Part shown: positions 7,839-15,896 of the stretch, piece by piece | Layout of the letters: each line of letters opens with the position of its first letter | Numbering within the stretch: position 1 is the first letter of the stretch | NCBI GenBank assembly: GCA_964568885.1 | Contig: CAZMSF010000011.1 | Location: 1-39,457 of the forward strand | Reading direction: 5' to 3' | Source of the DNA: JAUSNA01 sp964568885 | GTDB taxonomy: Bacteria > Patescibacteriota > Microgenomatia > Levybacterales > GWA1-39-11 | Length of the DNA stretch: 39,457 bases | Translations under genes and position numbers: made by a program | The notes under the pieces: model-generated | The model's input: only the letters and a program-made list of their open reading frames with translations | Database searches by the model: none | What the model was told of the DNA's origin: nothing

Positions 7839-7927
7839 GTAAATCACCTCCTTTGACAGATGAAGTCTTGATAAAAACTTCAAGTTTGTGATATCTAATA
7901 TTTAAAACAAGCTCAAAAAAATGTCAA
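7839..7927 (-). promoter_or_regulatory. Promoter, leader and strong ribosome binding site of the H1-like gene
   Basis: On the minus strand TTGACA (922-927) is separated by 17 nt from TAAATA (899-904). This predicts a start near 7892 and a leader of about 54 nt. The leader ends in AAAGGAGGTGAT, one of the strongest Shine-Dalgarno sequences in the window. The rest of the space up to the serS stop at 8018 is AT-rich with no further feature seen. Confidence 0.7.
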
Positions 7928-8017
7928 ACAAAAATGAAAGTACAAAAAAGTCAATTTAGATTGAGAAAGCAATGAAAATTGAAGTGCAATCTCGGAAAAA
8001 AGCAAAAAAAATTGAAG

Positions 8018-9253
8018 CTACAATTTTGGGGCAATCCTATCAAAACCCGTATACTTTCGTAAAACTTCGGGGATAATAACCGACCCGTCTTCCTGTTGAT
8101 AATTTTCGAGTATCGCAATAAGAGTTCTCCCAATTGCAAAGGCCGTCCCATTGAGAATATTTACAAACTTCTTTTCTTCGCCTTCTCGATATTTTATATT
8201 CAACCGTCGAGCTTGAAAATCCCCGGTAGTTGACGTCGATGTCACTTCCCTATACTTTTCCTGGGTAGGAATCCATGCCTCAATGTCATATTTTCTTTCA
8301 GCCGGAAAACCTAAATCCCCCGTACACATTTTGATGACCTGATATGAAATTCCTAACTCCGAGAAAAATTCCTCTTCGATATTCTTTAAGAGTTCATGCT
8401 CCTCATCATCTTTGCCTTCACCAACAAAACTTACCATTTCTACCTTATGGAATTCATGAACTCGAAGTATTCCCCGTGTGTCTTTTCCGTAGCTTCCGGC
8501 TTCTCTTCTAAAGGAAGACGAATAGGCAATGTAGCGTTTTGGCAATTCGGAAGCGGAAAGAGTTTCATCTTTATGCATAGGAACAACGCTCTGCTCTGCA
8601 GTTCCAACCAAAAATTTGTCATCGGATGGGACTGAAAACATATCCTCTTCTCCGCCATTCTCCATATATCCCAATGCCTTCATGGTGTCTCTTGTCACCA
8701 TGGTTGGGGGGATAATAGGAGTAAAGCCTCTTGATATAAGCTTGTCCAATGCATACCTGACAAGTGCAAGCTCCAAAATAGCCCCTTCATTCTTGAGGTA
8801 ATAGTACCTGGCACCCGACACTTTAGCGGCCCTTGCTACATCGATAATGTCCAAAAGTTCTCCTAGCTCCAAATGGTCCTTGGGTTTAAAGCTGAATTGA
8901 GGAATTTGTCCTACTGTTTTTATGACGTCATTTTCGGTGTCGTTCTTACCAACCTTCACATCCTCTTTTGGAAGAGCCGGAATTTGAGACGTGAGTTCTT
9001 CAAGTTGAGATGCCAAATCAGATTGCTCCTTTTCTATCCCCTCAAGTTGTTGTTTTATTTCACGACCGTACTCAATATTTCTTTCTTTTGCGGCAATGTT
9101 TCTCTCCGCTTGAAGTTTTTGTACCCCTGTTGAAACTTCACGTAATCTGGCGTCAACTTGGATGATTTTTTCTACATCTACATCAATATTCTTTGAAGCA
9201 GCAGCCTGTTTTACTTTTTCGGAATTTTCACGAAGAAATTTTAAGTCTATCAT
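8018..9253 (-). CDS. serS: Seryl-tRNA synthetase
   Basis: The 411-residue class II synthetase charges tRNA-Ser (and tRNA-Sec where present) with serine. Seen: MIDLKFLRENSEKV start, N-terminal long antiparallel coiled coil at about residues 27-95 that grips the long variable arm, the TAEQSVVPMH serine-pocket segment, motif 2 around FRREAGSYGKDTRG, LRVHEFHKVE, and motif 3 with NGTAFAIGRTL. Length is typical. The ATG at 9253 has no Shine-Dalgarno sequence; TATAAT ends 7 nt before it, so the transcript probably starts at the ATG. It lies 20 nt downstream of the ITPase gene and may also be read from the lysS promoter. Confidence 0.97.
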   Translation of the reverse strand: MIDLKFLRENSEKVKQAAASKNIDVDVEKIIQVDARLREVSTGVQKLQAERNIAAKERNIEYGREIKQQLEGIEKEQSDLASQLEELTSQIPALPKEDVKVGKNDTENDVIKTVGQIPQFSFKPKDHLELGELLDIIDVARAAKVSGARYYYLKNEGAILELALVRYALDKLISRGFTPIIPPTMVTRDTMKALGYMENGGEEDMFSVPSDDKFLVGTAEQSVVPMHKDETLSASELPKRYIAYSSSFRREAGSYGKDTRGILRVHEFHKVEMVSFVGEGKDDEEHELLKNIEEEFFSELGISYQVIKMCTGDLGFPAERKYDIEAWIPTQEKYREVTSTSTTGDFQARRLNIKYREGEEKKFVNILNGTAFAIGRTLIAILENYQQEDGSVIIPEVLRKYTGFDRIAPKL

Positions 9254-9260
9254 GAGCTCA

Positions 9261-9266
9261 ATTATA
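9261..9266 (-). promoter_or_regulatory. -10 box for serS (TATAAT, 7 nt before ATG)
   Basis: TATAAT on the minus strand lies in the 20-nt gap between the ITPase stop and the serS start. The spacing would put +1 at or next to the A of the ATG. A -35 element would lie inside the ITPase gene and is weak. Confidence 0.55.
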
Positions 9267-9273
9267 ACCCTTT

Positions 9274-9831
9274 TTATGCTTTTTGGCTATCCAAAAATTC
9301 TTTAAATTTTACGAGTGCTCGGGTTCTGTGTGAATCCGCATTTTTTTCTTCCTCGCTCATCTCGGAATAAGTCTTGTCCGAACCTTCAGGAATAAGTATT
9401 GGATCAAGTCCCCAACCATTGTCTCCTCTCTCCTCTGTCGCAATAGTCACTTTTAGCTCACCGGTAAAAAAATGCATTTCTTTTCCATCATGATAACCAA
9501 TAGTTGCAACTAAAATCCCATTACGGTTTTCTTCGTTTTTCAGCATTTTCAATATAAGTTGGTTGTTGCCACTTGAAGCAGTGTGGAGAAATTTTACAAA
9601 TGGTCCGGGAAACCCATTCCACGCTTCTAATTTCAATGCAACATCATCGACAATAACCGAAGCGTTAACTTTTTCAAATGCCTGCATTAGTTTGTGTTCT
9701 ACAATTTTCTTTAAATCCAAACTCTGAATCTCATCTAATTCAATTTCTTTAATTTCGATTGGGATTCCTAATATCTGTTGTGCTTCTCGAGCTTTTCCTT
9801 CATTTCCTGTCGCAAAAAATAATTTGTCCAT
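9274..9831 (-). CDS. rdgB: Non-canonical purine NTP pyrophosphatase (Ham1/RdgB/ITPA family)
   Basis: The 185-residue product should hydrolyse ITP, XTP and their deoxy forms to monophosphates, keeping them out of nucleic acids. Seen: FATGNEGKAREAQQ at the N-terminus, the IVDDVALKLEAWNGFPGPFVKF core, the GWGLDPILIPEGSDKTYSEM segment and EEEKNADSHRTRAL near the C-terminus. The PGPFVKF version resembles eukaryotic ITPA (PGPYIKWF) and archaeal relatives more than the bacterial PGVxSARYA. Its ATG directly follows the lysS stop (TAA then ATG, no gap), so it is translated with lysS in one operon. Length is slightly short but complete. Confidence 0.92.
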   Translation of the reverse strand: MDKLFFATGNEGKAREAQQILGIPIEIKEIELDEIQSLDLKKIVEHKLMQAFEKVNASVIVDDVALKLEAWNGFPGPFVKFLHTASSGNNQLILKMLKNEENRNGILVATIGYHDGKEMHFFTGELKVTIATEERGDNGWGLDPILIPEGSDKTYSEMSEEEKNADSHRTRALVKFKEFLDSQKA

Positions 9832-11319
9832 TTAAATACTTTGAAGTCTATTTTTAACAAAATCTTTATCCAAACTTAAAAGCAGCCAGGCAGCTTTTGG
9901 TCCATGGTCTTTGCCTAAGAAAGCAGAATATATCGCCTTGAAAGCATCAATGGAGTTCACTCCTTTTTCCTTTGCCATGTCGTAAATTGAGGTTTGTAAT
10001 TCTTCTGCTGAGAGTTCGTTTTCGAACAGTGTTGCCAATGCTTGAAGATACTCTTTTTGACTCGAAGACAAACCAGAAACATCAGGCAATTCTTTTTGAA
10101 CGAGGAATTTATCATTTTCGGGTGCATATTTTTCAACCCAAACTTTCGCATATTTTCCCCACTCAGAAAGTCCTTCTTTTTTTATTTCTTCCTCCATATT
10201 TGGCATTTGTACCCACTGGGCAAGAGTTAAAAAGCGGATTTTCGGAGGATTTTGCATATCCCCTATTTGAGATAATTCAAAAGCACGGGCAAGGTCCGAG
10301 CCCTCTCCTTTTTCAAACTCTAAAGCTGCTTTCTGATAATCATCATAAAGTTTGGGGATTATTTGTGTACCAAACGGATTGAATTCAACAGCTGAATTCG
10401 GTTCGGTTTTTATCATTAAGAAACGTACTATTTGTGGCGGCACAACCTCAAGAAGTTCTTGACCGGTAAGTCCCCAACCTTTCGATGAAGACATTTTCTT
10501 TCCGTCATACAAGAAGAATTCATAAGGAAGCCACAGTGGAGGTTCCTGAGAAAAAACATCTTTCACCAATTTTCTCGCGATGTCATATGTACCACCTGCA
10601 GATGCGTGATCCTTCCCGGCGCCTTCAATAGTTACTTTGAACGTCCACCATTTTGCCGCCCATTCGACTTTGAATGGCATTGTTGCATTTCCTCCAAAAG
10701 GAGAAATCTTCCCATTATTGGAACACCCTTCTGCCCATTTTACCTTGGTCGGAGAACACTCATATGTCACTTCGTTTCCATCCCATCCGGTCACGGTAGT
10801 TGTTCCCACTTTTCCGCAATTCGGACAGACAACCTGAAGAGGAAACCAAGTATCCGGAACTACTTTGCTGTACATTTCAGAATATACTTTTCTCACTTTA
10901 TCGGCATTATCCAGAACAAATCTTATAGCATCATCGTAAACTCCTTTTTTGTAATAATCAGATGCCAGATATATTTCAGCCTCAACACCCAATGCCTGAA
11001 ACATTTCTCTCATCACTCGGGCATAATATTCTCCAAAAGTTCCTTCACCCTCCGGCGCTGGCGCATTACAAACCGGAATTCCCATATATGCTCCTAGCTT
11101 TTCCTGAAGATTTACAGGCAGACCGTCAATTGCGTCCATATTGTCAAAACCAAAAGTGTACTTTACCTCTTTGCCCTGTCCATTTAACACTTTAAAAAGC
11201 ACATCATGAATAACGGGGCCTTTAAGACCTCCCATATGCACAATTCCGGAAGGTGTCCATGCATCGTTGACCCATTCGCGTCCCTCCCTGTTTTGTAATA
11301 TTTTATCCGCCCAAAACAT
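9832..11319 (-). CDS. lysS: Lysyl-tRNA synthetase, class I
   Basis: The 495-residue product charges tRNA-Lys with a class I (Rossmann) catalytic domain, unlike the class II LysRS of most bacteria. Signature HIGH-like SGIVHMGG lies near the N-terminus, KMSSSKG in the middle. A zinc-ribbon-like part (VCPNCGKVG, then YECSP and EGCSNNG) is followed by FKVEWAAKWW and the GKDHASAGG segment, all typical of class I LysRS. The C-terminal half is the helical anticodon-binding cage. This form is standard in Archaea and occurs in alphaproteobacteria, spirochetes and some Patescibacteria. The ATG has TATAAT exactly 6 nt upstream and no ribosome binding site. It is first in an operon with the ITPase and possibly serS. 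Confidence 0.95.
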   Translation of the reverse strand: MFWADKILQNREGREWVNDAWTPSGIVHMGGLKGPVIHDVLFKVLNGQGKEVKYTFGFDNMDAIDGLPVNLQEKLGAYMGIPVCNAPAPEGEGTFGEYYARVMREMFQALGVEAEIYLASDYYKKGVYDDAIRFVLDNADKVRKVYSEMYSKVVPDTWFPLQVVCPNCGKVGTTTVTGWDGNEVTYECSPTKVKWAEGCSNNGKISPFGGNATMPFKVEWAAKWWTFKVTIEGAGKDHASAGGTYDIARKLVKDVFSQEPPLWLPYEFFLYDGKKMSSSKGWGLTGQELLEVVPPQIVRFLMIKTEPNSAVEFNPFGTQIIPKLYDDYQKAALEFEKGEGSDLARAFELSQIGDMQNPPKIRFLTLAQWVQMPNMEEEIKKEGLSEWGKYAKVWVEKYAPENDKFLVQKELPDVSGLSSSQKEYLQALATLFENELSAEELQTSIYDMAKEKGVNSIDAFKAIYSAFLGKDHGPKAAWLLLSLDKDFVKNRLQSI

Positions 11320-11325
11320 ACTGTA

Positions 11326-11331
11326 ATTATA
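11326..11331 (-). promoter_or_regulatory. -10 box for lysS (TATAAT, 6 nt before ATG)
   Basis: TATAAT on the minus strand, then TACAGT, then ATG. A weak -35 (TTGTAT at about 11348-11353) overlaps the T-run of the greA terminator. Predicts a leaderless message. Confidence 0.6.
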
Positions 11332-11351
11332 TGGTAAAAACGTTCAAATAC

Positions 11352-11376
11352 AAAAAAACCCCATTTCTGGGGTTTT
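11352..11376 (-). terminator. Intrinsic terminator after greA
   Basis: Minus-strand stem AAAACCCC/GGGGTTTT (8 bp; 369-376 with 355-362) with a 6-nt loop, continuing into a run of 7 Ts (352-358). It lies 24 nt after the greA stop and ends transcription before the lysS promoter. Confidence 0.85.
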
Positions 11377-11399
11377 ACATTGTGGAATAAGTTAGCGTT

Positions 11400-11876
11400 C
11401 TAACCTATTTCAACAATGTGATAAAGTATCTTTCCTGCAGGTGCTTCGACTTCAATTTTGTCATTTAATGCTTTCCCGATAAGTGCTTTACCAAGAGGTG
11501 ACTCATGAGATATTTTTTTCTCTTGTGGATCTGCTTCCCATTCTCCGACTAATTCAAAAACTTCCTTCTTCCCATTTATTTTAACCGTTACTTTCGAACC
11601 AAGTTGTATTTGAGAACCTTTTTTTGCAGCTTTTGTCTCATCAATTATTTCAATCTTTTTAAGCATTTCCCCCAATTCTTCAATTCGTGAATCGATAAGC
11701 GAAAGCTCTTCACGGGCAGCGGTATATTCCGAATTTTCCGACAAATCACCCATAGCCCGCGCTTGAGATACACGCTCAAGTACTTGAGGTCTATTCACTT
11801 TTTCTAGCTCTTTAAGCTCGTTCTTTAACTCCTCAAGTCCTTGCTTTGTTACGAAAATTTTTTTCTTTGAATCCAT
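11400..11876 (-). CDS. greA: Transcript cleavage factor GreA
   Basis: The 158-residue product rescues backtracked RNA polymerase by stimulating cleavage of the nascent RNA's 3' end. Seen: N-terminal coiled coil (about residues 10-75) with the acidic tip GDLSENSEYTAA that reaches the polymerase active site, then a C-terminal FKBP-like domain (LGSKVTVKI, ISHESPLGKALIGK, VEAPAGKILYHIVEI). Length is standard. No Shine-Dalgarno sequence precedes the ATG at 11876. A consensus promoter lies upstream and a terminator-like hairpin sits between promoter and gene, so expression may depend on read-through. A second terminator follows the gene, making it monocistronic. Confidence 0.96.
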   Translation of the reverse strand: MDSKKKIFVTKQGLEELKNELKELEKVNRPQVLERVSQARAMGDLSENSEYTAAREELSLIDSRIEELGEMLKKIEIIDETKAAKKGSQIQLGSKVTVKINGKKEVFELVGEWEADPQEKKISHESPLGKALIGKALNDKIEVEAPAGKILYHIVEIG

Positions 11877-11887
11877 ATGTTGTTATT

Positions 11888-11919
11888 AAAAAAAACTCCC
11901 CTCTAAGTCCGAGCGGGAG
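11888..11919 (-). terminator. Terminator-like hairpin in the greA leader (possible attenuator)
   Basis: Minus-strand hairpin of 5 + 3 bp with one bulged base (CTCCC/GGGAG at 915-919 and 896-900; CTC/GAG inside; 7-nt loop), directly followed by 8 Ts (888-895). It lies downstream of the greA promoter and ends 11 nt before the greA ATG. It could be an attenuator, or the terminator of the gene ending at 11983. Confidence 0.65.
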
Positions 11920-11941
11920 ATAATTTAACTTATGTACGGGT

Positions 11942-11970
11942 ACTATACAAGAAAGAGAAATTTATGTCAA
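11942..11970 (-). promoter_or_regulatory. Consensus promoter for greA
   Basis: Minus-strand TTGACA (965-970), 17-nt spacer, TATAGT (942-947). Predicted start near 11935, giving a leader of about 59 nt that contains the hairpin at roughly +17 to +40. It begins only 12 nt after the upstream stop codon. Confidence 0.75.
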
Positions 11971-11982
11971 TATCCTGGAGTC

Positions 11983-12918
11983 TTAGTTCAAAATTCGAAT
12001 TTTTTTTTCATTGCCATAGAAACGCGCTTCATCGCTATCTACCCAAATATTGTCTTCATACATTTTTTTGTATCTTTTAAATCTCATCTCATACATATCT
12101 AAAATCAACGTTTGTCTGTCAAGTGGATGGAAAAATGCCGACTTTTGAGATATGGTTTCTCTCTTGCGATGGGCTTGCATGTAAGCTTTTTGTGCAAAAA
12201 ATGCTGTTTTTTCAAACGGAAATAACATTTTTTGCATAATGTTTGACCGGAGTGAGCTTTTCCTGAGCACCTTCTCTCCAACTTCAATATTCGGGAAAAA
12301 CTCATAAATCCAGCTGTTTTTTGTAAACAACAACTGATGAGTTTTATTTCTATTAAAAAGCATCTTTAACTGAACCAATTCATGTGCAGTATAAAGTGTT
12401 CTCCTCTTCTTTTTAAACGCCAGATTGTCTACCTGCATGAACATATTTGGACAAATTTTGTCTTTTACATTTTTTTGAAGTCTTCCTCTTTTCTGCCGGA
12501 GAACAAAGAGGAGGATATTCACAATAAATCTTGTTGTCCATAGAGAGTTTTTCCTGGTAACAATGAATAAATCAATATCATCATTTTCAGTAGCATTATT
12601 CATGGAAAGACTTCCGCTCACGCCAATAAATTCAACAGTCGGAATAGCGGAAAGAATTTTCCCAATGATTTTTGCTTTCGCATATTTTTGAAAGCTACGC
12701 TCATTGCGCTCTATCCTTTTCTCCACAATTTCGCTCCTTCCAAGAAAATAGAAAAATCCATCCTGCTCTTGAATTACCGAAATCGACTGAATCAAATCGT
12801 GCAGCTCGCCGTCCGATTGCTCCTGCGGACAACAAAGATATTTTTTTATTTCCGAAAATGTTAAAGGGTAGTCAAATACATCGAAGTACGAAAGGGTATT
12901 TATTATGCATTCATCCAT
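11983..12918 (-). CDS. Predicted nucleotidyltransferase with N-terminal winged-helix-like region
   Basis: The 311-residue product has the DNA-polymerase-beta-like nucleotidyltransferase signature: G102-S103 in VSGSLSMNN, then D114-I-D116 in NDDIDLFIVT. The first 60 residues (LSYFDVFDYPLTFSEIKKYL and on) look like a winged-helix region. The remainder is basic and helical (MRFKRYKKMYEDN near the C-terminus). The domain transfers a nucleotide onto an acceptor in the wider family; here acceptor and role are unknown. It starts 7 nt after the stop of the solute-binding protein and is likely co-transcribed with it. No partner HEPN antitoxin-type gene is adjacent. Confidence 0.7.
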   Translation of the reverse strand: MDECIINTLSYFDVFDYPLTFSEIKKYLCCPQEQSDGELHDLIQSISVIQEQDGFFYFLGRSEIVEKRIERNERSFQKYAKAKIIGKILSAIPTVEFIGVSGSLSMNNATENDDIDLFIVTRKNSLWTTRFIVNILLFVLRQKRGRLQKNVKDKICPNMFMQVDNLAFKKKRRTLYTAHELVQLKMLFNRNKTHQLLFTKNSWIYEFFPNIEVGEKVLRKSSLRSNIMQKMLFPFEKTAFFAQKAYMQAHRKRETISQKSAFFHPLDRQTLILDMYEMRFKRYKKMYEDNIWVDSDEARFYGNEKKIRILN

Positions 12919-12925
12919 ATGTATT

Positions 12926-14314
12926 CTAGTATCTTGATAGTACTTGAGCCACTCCTTTGGCCAGTGTGTCTATCGCTGAATCGGCAGATGTATTATTATT
13001 AACAGAACGCACTGCATTTCCTAAATAAACGTTCATTTGAGAAATCATACCGTTATCACCATCGTATGTGTCAGATGAGAAAAAAGTAGATTGGGCGTTA
13101 TCTGCTTGGGCAACAAAAGGATACACCAAATCATTGGAAGATAAAAGACCCGCCATTGAACGGCGCGGATAGAGCGAGCCAAAAAGTCTTACTTTTGACT
13201 GGGTCTGATAAAGTTTTTGCAGAGTGTCAGGTTTTGATAGAAACGTAATAAATTCAAAAGCTTCCTTAGAGTACTTTGTCCTATTGCTTATCCCTTCCGC
13301 CCAATAGCTGGCTACGGTATTGTTCCTCCCGCCAAGCATCGGGACCTTGGCGATGGTAAATTGAAGACTCGGATTAAGTGCTTTTATTGTAAATATATCC
13401 CATGAATATCCAAAATATATTGCAAGGTTTCCCTTTGAGAATGCGAGGGTTGTATTGTCCAGAGTCTGATCCCACACTGCTTTTTCACCTTTAGCAAAAG
13501 CCGTGTAATACTTTAATGTCCCTACAGCTTTATCGCGCGTTGGCCCCGCCATGTCTTTTAAATCAACTCCATCCTGCAACATAAGCATTGCAAGAATATC
13601 GGGAGCATGGGCTATATTGTCGTAAGTCCCAAGCCCTATGCTTGGAGTTACAATTTTCCCGGTCTGATCTTTCACCACCAATTCAGAAGCATACTTTATA
13701 TAGATATCGTTCCAATCCTGAGGAACAGGCAGACCTTTTCCTTGCAATGCCTCGGTGTTCACATACATTGCAATTGTGTCAACACCAAGTGGTATTCCAT
13801 AATACGCACCATTTACATTCATATCTCTTTGAACCGTTTTGTAATAATCGGTATCAATTTTTGTTTCGGAAACGACAGACTGAGGAAAAGGCAGCAAGTT
13901 CTTCTTCAACTGTGTCGTCCAACTGCTATGAAACCTTACGATGTCAGGCCCCGTACCGTTATTTATTCTCGTTGTAAGTCTGTCAACGTATTGACCGAGA
14001 CCTCTTATGTCCTGTTTTTCGTACTGAATTTTTATATGGGGATGAGACCTCTCAAAATCGGAAATTACAGGCTCCATTATGGACGCGTCGTCCCACAAAC
14101 CCCAGTATACAAGCGTTACATCCTTGGGGGCGGATGAACTTTTTAATTTACCGGCAAGAACTATTCCCCCAACAACAACGAGTATCAGTACAATCAAAAC
14201 TATAAATATAAAGATAATTTTTTTAACGAATGAGCCACCACCTTGCTGCTCGTTTTGATAATGAGGGTCAACAGGAACCGGTGCTTGTTGTTGAGTGTTT
14301 TGCGTAGGGTCCAT
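12926..14314 (-). CDS. Membrane-anchored extracellular solute-binding protein (family 1, sugar type)
   Basis: The 462-residue product has a Gln/Pro-rich cytoplasmic start (residues 1-28), one transmembrane helix (about 33-54) and then a periplasmic-binding-protein domain of the maltose/glycerol-phosphate type: VTLVYWGLWDD, FERSHPHIKIQYEKQD, NGTGPDIVRFHSSWT, GIPLGVDTIAMYVN, ALQGKGLPVPQDWNDI and GNLAIYFGYSWD. Such proteins usually hand sugars to an ABC permease. Here there is no lipobox and no permease or ATPase gene nearby, only a nucleotidyltransferase downstream. Anchoring by a helix is common for exported Patescibacteria proteins. Ligand unknown. It is divergent from the VanW-type gene. Confidence 0.85.
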   Translation of the reverse strand: MDPTQNTQQQAPVPVDPHYQNEQQGGGSFVKKIIFIFIVLIVLILVVVGGIVLAGKLKSSSAPKDVTLVYWGLWDDASIMEPVISDFERSHPHIKIQYEKQDIRGLGQYVDRLTTRINNGTGPDIVRFHSSWTTQLKKNLLPFPQSVVSETKIDTDYYKTVQRDMNVNGAYYGIPLGVDTIAMYVNTEALQGKGLPVPQDWNDIYIKYASELVVKDQTGKIVTPSIGLGTYDNIAHAPDILAMLMLQDGVDLKDMAGPTRDKAVGTLKYYTAFAKGEKAVWDQTLDNTTLAFSKGNLAIYFGYSWDIFTIKALNPSLQFTIAKVPMLGGRNNTVASYWAEGISNRTKYSKEAFEFITFLSKPDTLQKLYQTQSKVRLFGSLYPRRSMAGLLSSNDLVYPFVAQADNAQSTFFSSDTYDGDNGMISQMNVYLGNAVRSVNNNTSADSAIDTLAKGVAQVLSRY

Positions 14315-14412
14315 ATTTAGAAAATTTTGGGTATAATAGAGTACGGCTTAATTATAGTATAGTAATATCTTCGTATAATTCAAAGCGTACAAGATTATCA
14401 TTAATTTTAGGT
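14315..14412. promoter_or_regulatory. Divergent promoter region, solute-binding protein / VanW-type gene
   Basis: This 98-nt spacer is very AT-rich. Rightward -10-like boxes: TATAAT at 332-337 and 374-379. Leftward: a TATTAT-like box about 20 nt before the ATG at 14314. No clear -35 boxes were found, so the used start sites cannot be fixed. Confidence 0.4.
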
Positions 14413-15876
14413 ATGATTACTAAGAAGATTATCAATAAAAAAATTATTTCTTCTCATAGGCTTAAGGCAATTGCAAAAAAAACACACCGTTACTCACGTG
14501 GACCATTCTGGTTTTTGGTGGGATTTATCATTGCAGGCCTTACAATATCCTCAATATGCATTATTTTATTTCAAAATGCATATAAGTATACCGTTATTCC
14601 GGGTGTGTATGTCGATAAACTGAATGTAAGTGGAAAAACAAAGGAACAGATAGAAACCATTTACAGCAACAAGAATGCGCAAATCGAGAAAACGACATTC
14701 ACTTTTACATTTAAGGATCTTGTAGCAACGACTTCAGCCAAACAGCTAGGAATTGGTTATGATTCAAAGTTAATTGCCGAGCAGGCCGAAAGCCTGGGCA
14801 AATCCTCCAACCTCTTTACAAATTTATTTATTTCACTCAATGCGTACATAAACGGGATAACTCTTCACTCTTCATACACTTTCGATGCGGATAAATTTGC
14901 CGAACTCATAAAACCACTCCAGGAAAAAGCATATAAAGCACCAGTGGATGCACAGTTTTCCGTTGAAAATAATCGAGTCACTACTTTCAAACAATCCGAA
15001 GACGGAACCCAACTTGATATCGCCAAGGCACAACAATTTATGGAAAACTCTATTGCCCTTACAGTCAAATCTGAAAGCCAAAAAAAATTCGCTTTTGAAA
15101 TACCTGCGATACGTTTAAAACCAAATGTGACTACTGAGGAGGCGAATTCATTCGGCATAGTCGAGGAAATCGGAAGCGGAACATCTCTTTTTTACCATTC
15201 AATACCCAACAGAATTCATAACGTTGAGCTGGCCGCCTCACGGGTAAGTGGTATTTTAGTCAAGCCTGGAGAAGAATTTTCCTTTGATAAATATCTCGGA
15301 GATGTTTCAAAGGCAACCGGATACGCTACGGCTTATGTTATTACCAATGGAAAAACCGTACTTGGAGATGGAGGCGGTGTATGTCAGGTATCTACAACAC
15401 TGTTCAGAGCATTGCTTAACGCCGGACTCCCAATTACCGAAAGGCACGCACACGCGTACAGAGTTGGCTACTATGAAGAAGACTCTCCGCCGGGGCTTGA
15501 TGCAACGGTATTTTATCCTTCAGTCGATTTGAAATTTGTAAATGACACTGGAAATTACATACTTATACAATCTAAGGTCGACCCCGATGAATTACGACTG
15601 ACGTACACACTCTATGGGAAAAGGGATGGTAGGACCGTTTCTATTTCCAAACCCGTTATTTCAGGCTATTCCCCTGCTCCTGCACCACTATATCAAGATG
15701 ATCCGACTCTCCCTAAAGGCACAACAAATCAGATAGATTTTGCTGCGGCAGGTTCGACTGCTATTTTCTATCGCACAGTAAAGGATAAGGCAGGGAAAGT
15801 AATAATCGACGAAAAATATATCTCCCGCTACGCACCGTGGAGAGCTGTCTTTATGGTAGGGACAAAAGAAGGATAG
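14413..15876 (+). CDS. VanW family protein with N-terminal membrane anchor
   Basis: The 487-residue product has a basic N-terminus, a transmembrane helix at about residues 32-53, an extracytoplasmic stretch with two repeats like the peptidoglycan-binding/YkuD-associated type (VYVDKLNVSGKTKEQIETIY is one entry), then a VanW domain with GDGGGVCQVSTTLFRALLNA and ERHAHAYRVGYYE, and a C-terminal beta-rich, G5-like tail (ISRYAPWRAVF). VanW was first seen in vancomycin-resistance clusters but is widespread; its biochemical activity is unsettled. The gene for D-Ala-D-Ala ligase follows 20 nt later, which supports a cell-wall role rather than drug resistance. Confidence 0.88.
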   Translation: MITKKIINKKIISSHRLKAIAKKTHRYSRGPFWFLVGFIIAGLTISSICIILFQNAYKYTVIPGVYVDKLNVSGKTKEQIETIYSNKNAQIEKTTFTFTFKDLVATTSAKQLGIGYDSKLIAEQAESLGKSSNLFTNLFISLNAYINGITLHSSYTFDADKFAELIKPLQEKAYKAPVDAQFSVENNRVTTFKQSEDGTQLDIAKAQQFMENSIALTVKSESQKKFAFEIPAIRLKPNVTTEEANSFGIVEEIGSGTSLFYHSIPNRIHNVELAASRVSGILVKPGEEFSFDKYLGDVSKATGYATAYVITNGKTVLGDGGGVCQVSTTLFRALLNAGLPITERHAHAYRVGYYEEDSPPGLDATVFYPSVDLKFVNDTGNYILIQSKVDPDELRLTYTLYGKRDGRTVSISKPVISGYSPAPAPLYQDDPTLPKGTTNQIDFAAAGSTAIFYRTVKDKAGKVIIDEKYISRYAPWRAVFMVGTKEG

Positions 15877-15896
15877 ATTTTAAGAACTGTTAGCAT

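Noticed and set aside
13607..14137. 176-codon plus-strand frame, and similar frames at 10606-11097
   Set aside because: Antisense to the solute-binding protein and LysRS genes respectively; no signals and no family features.
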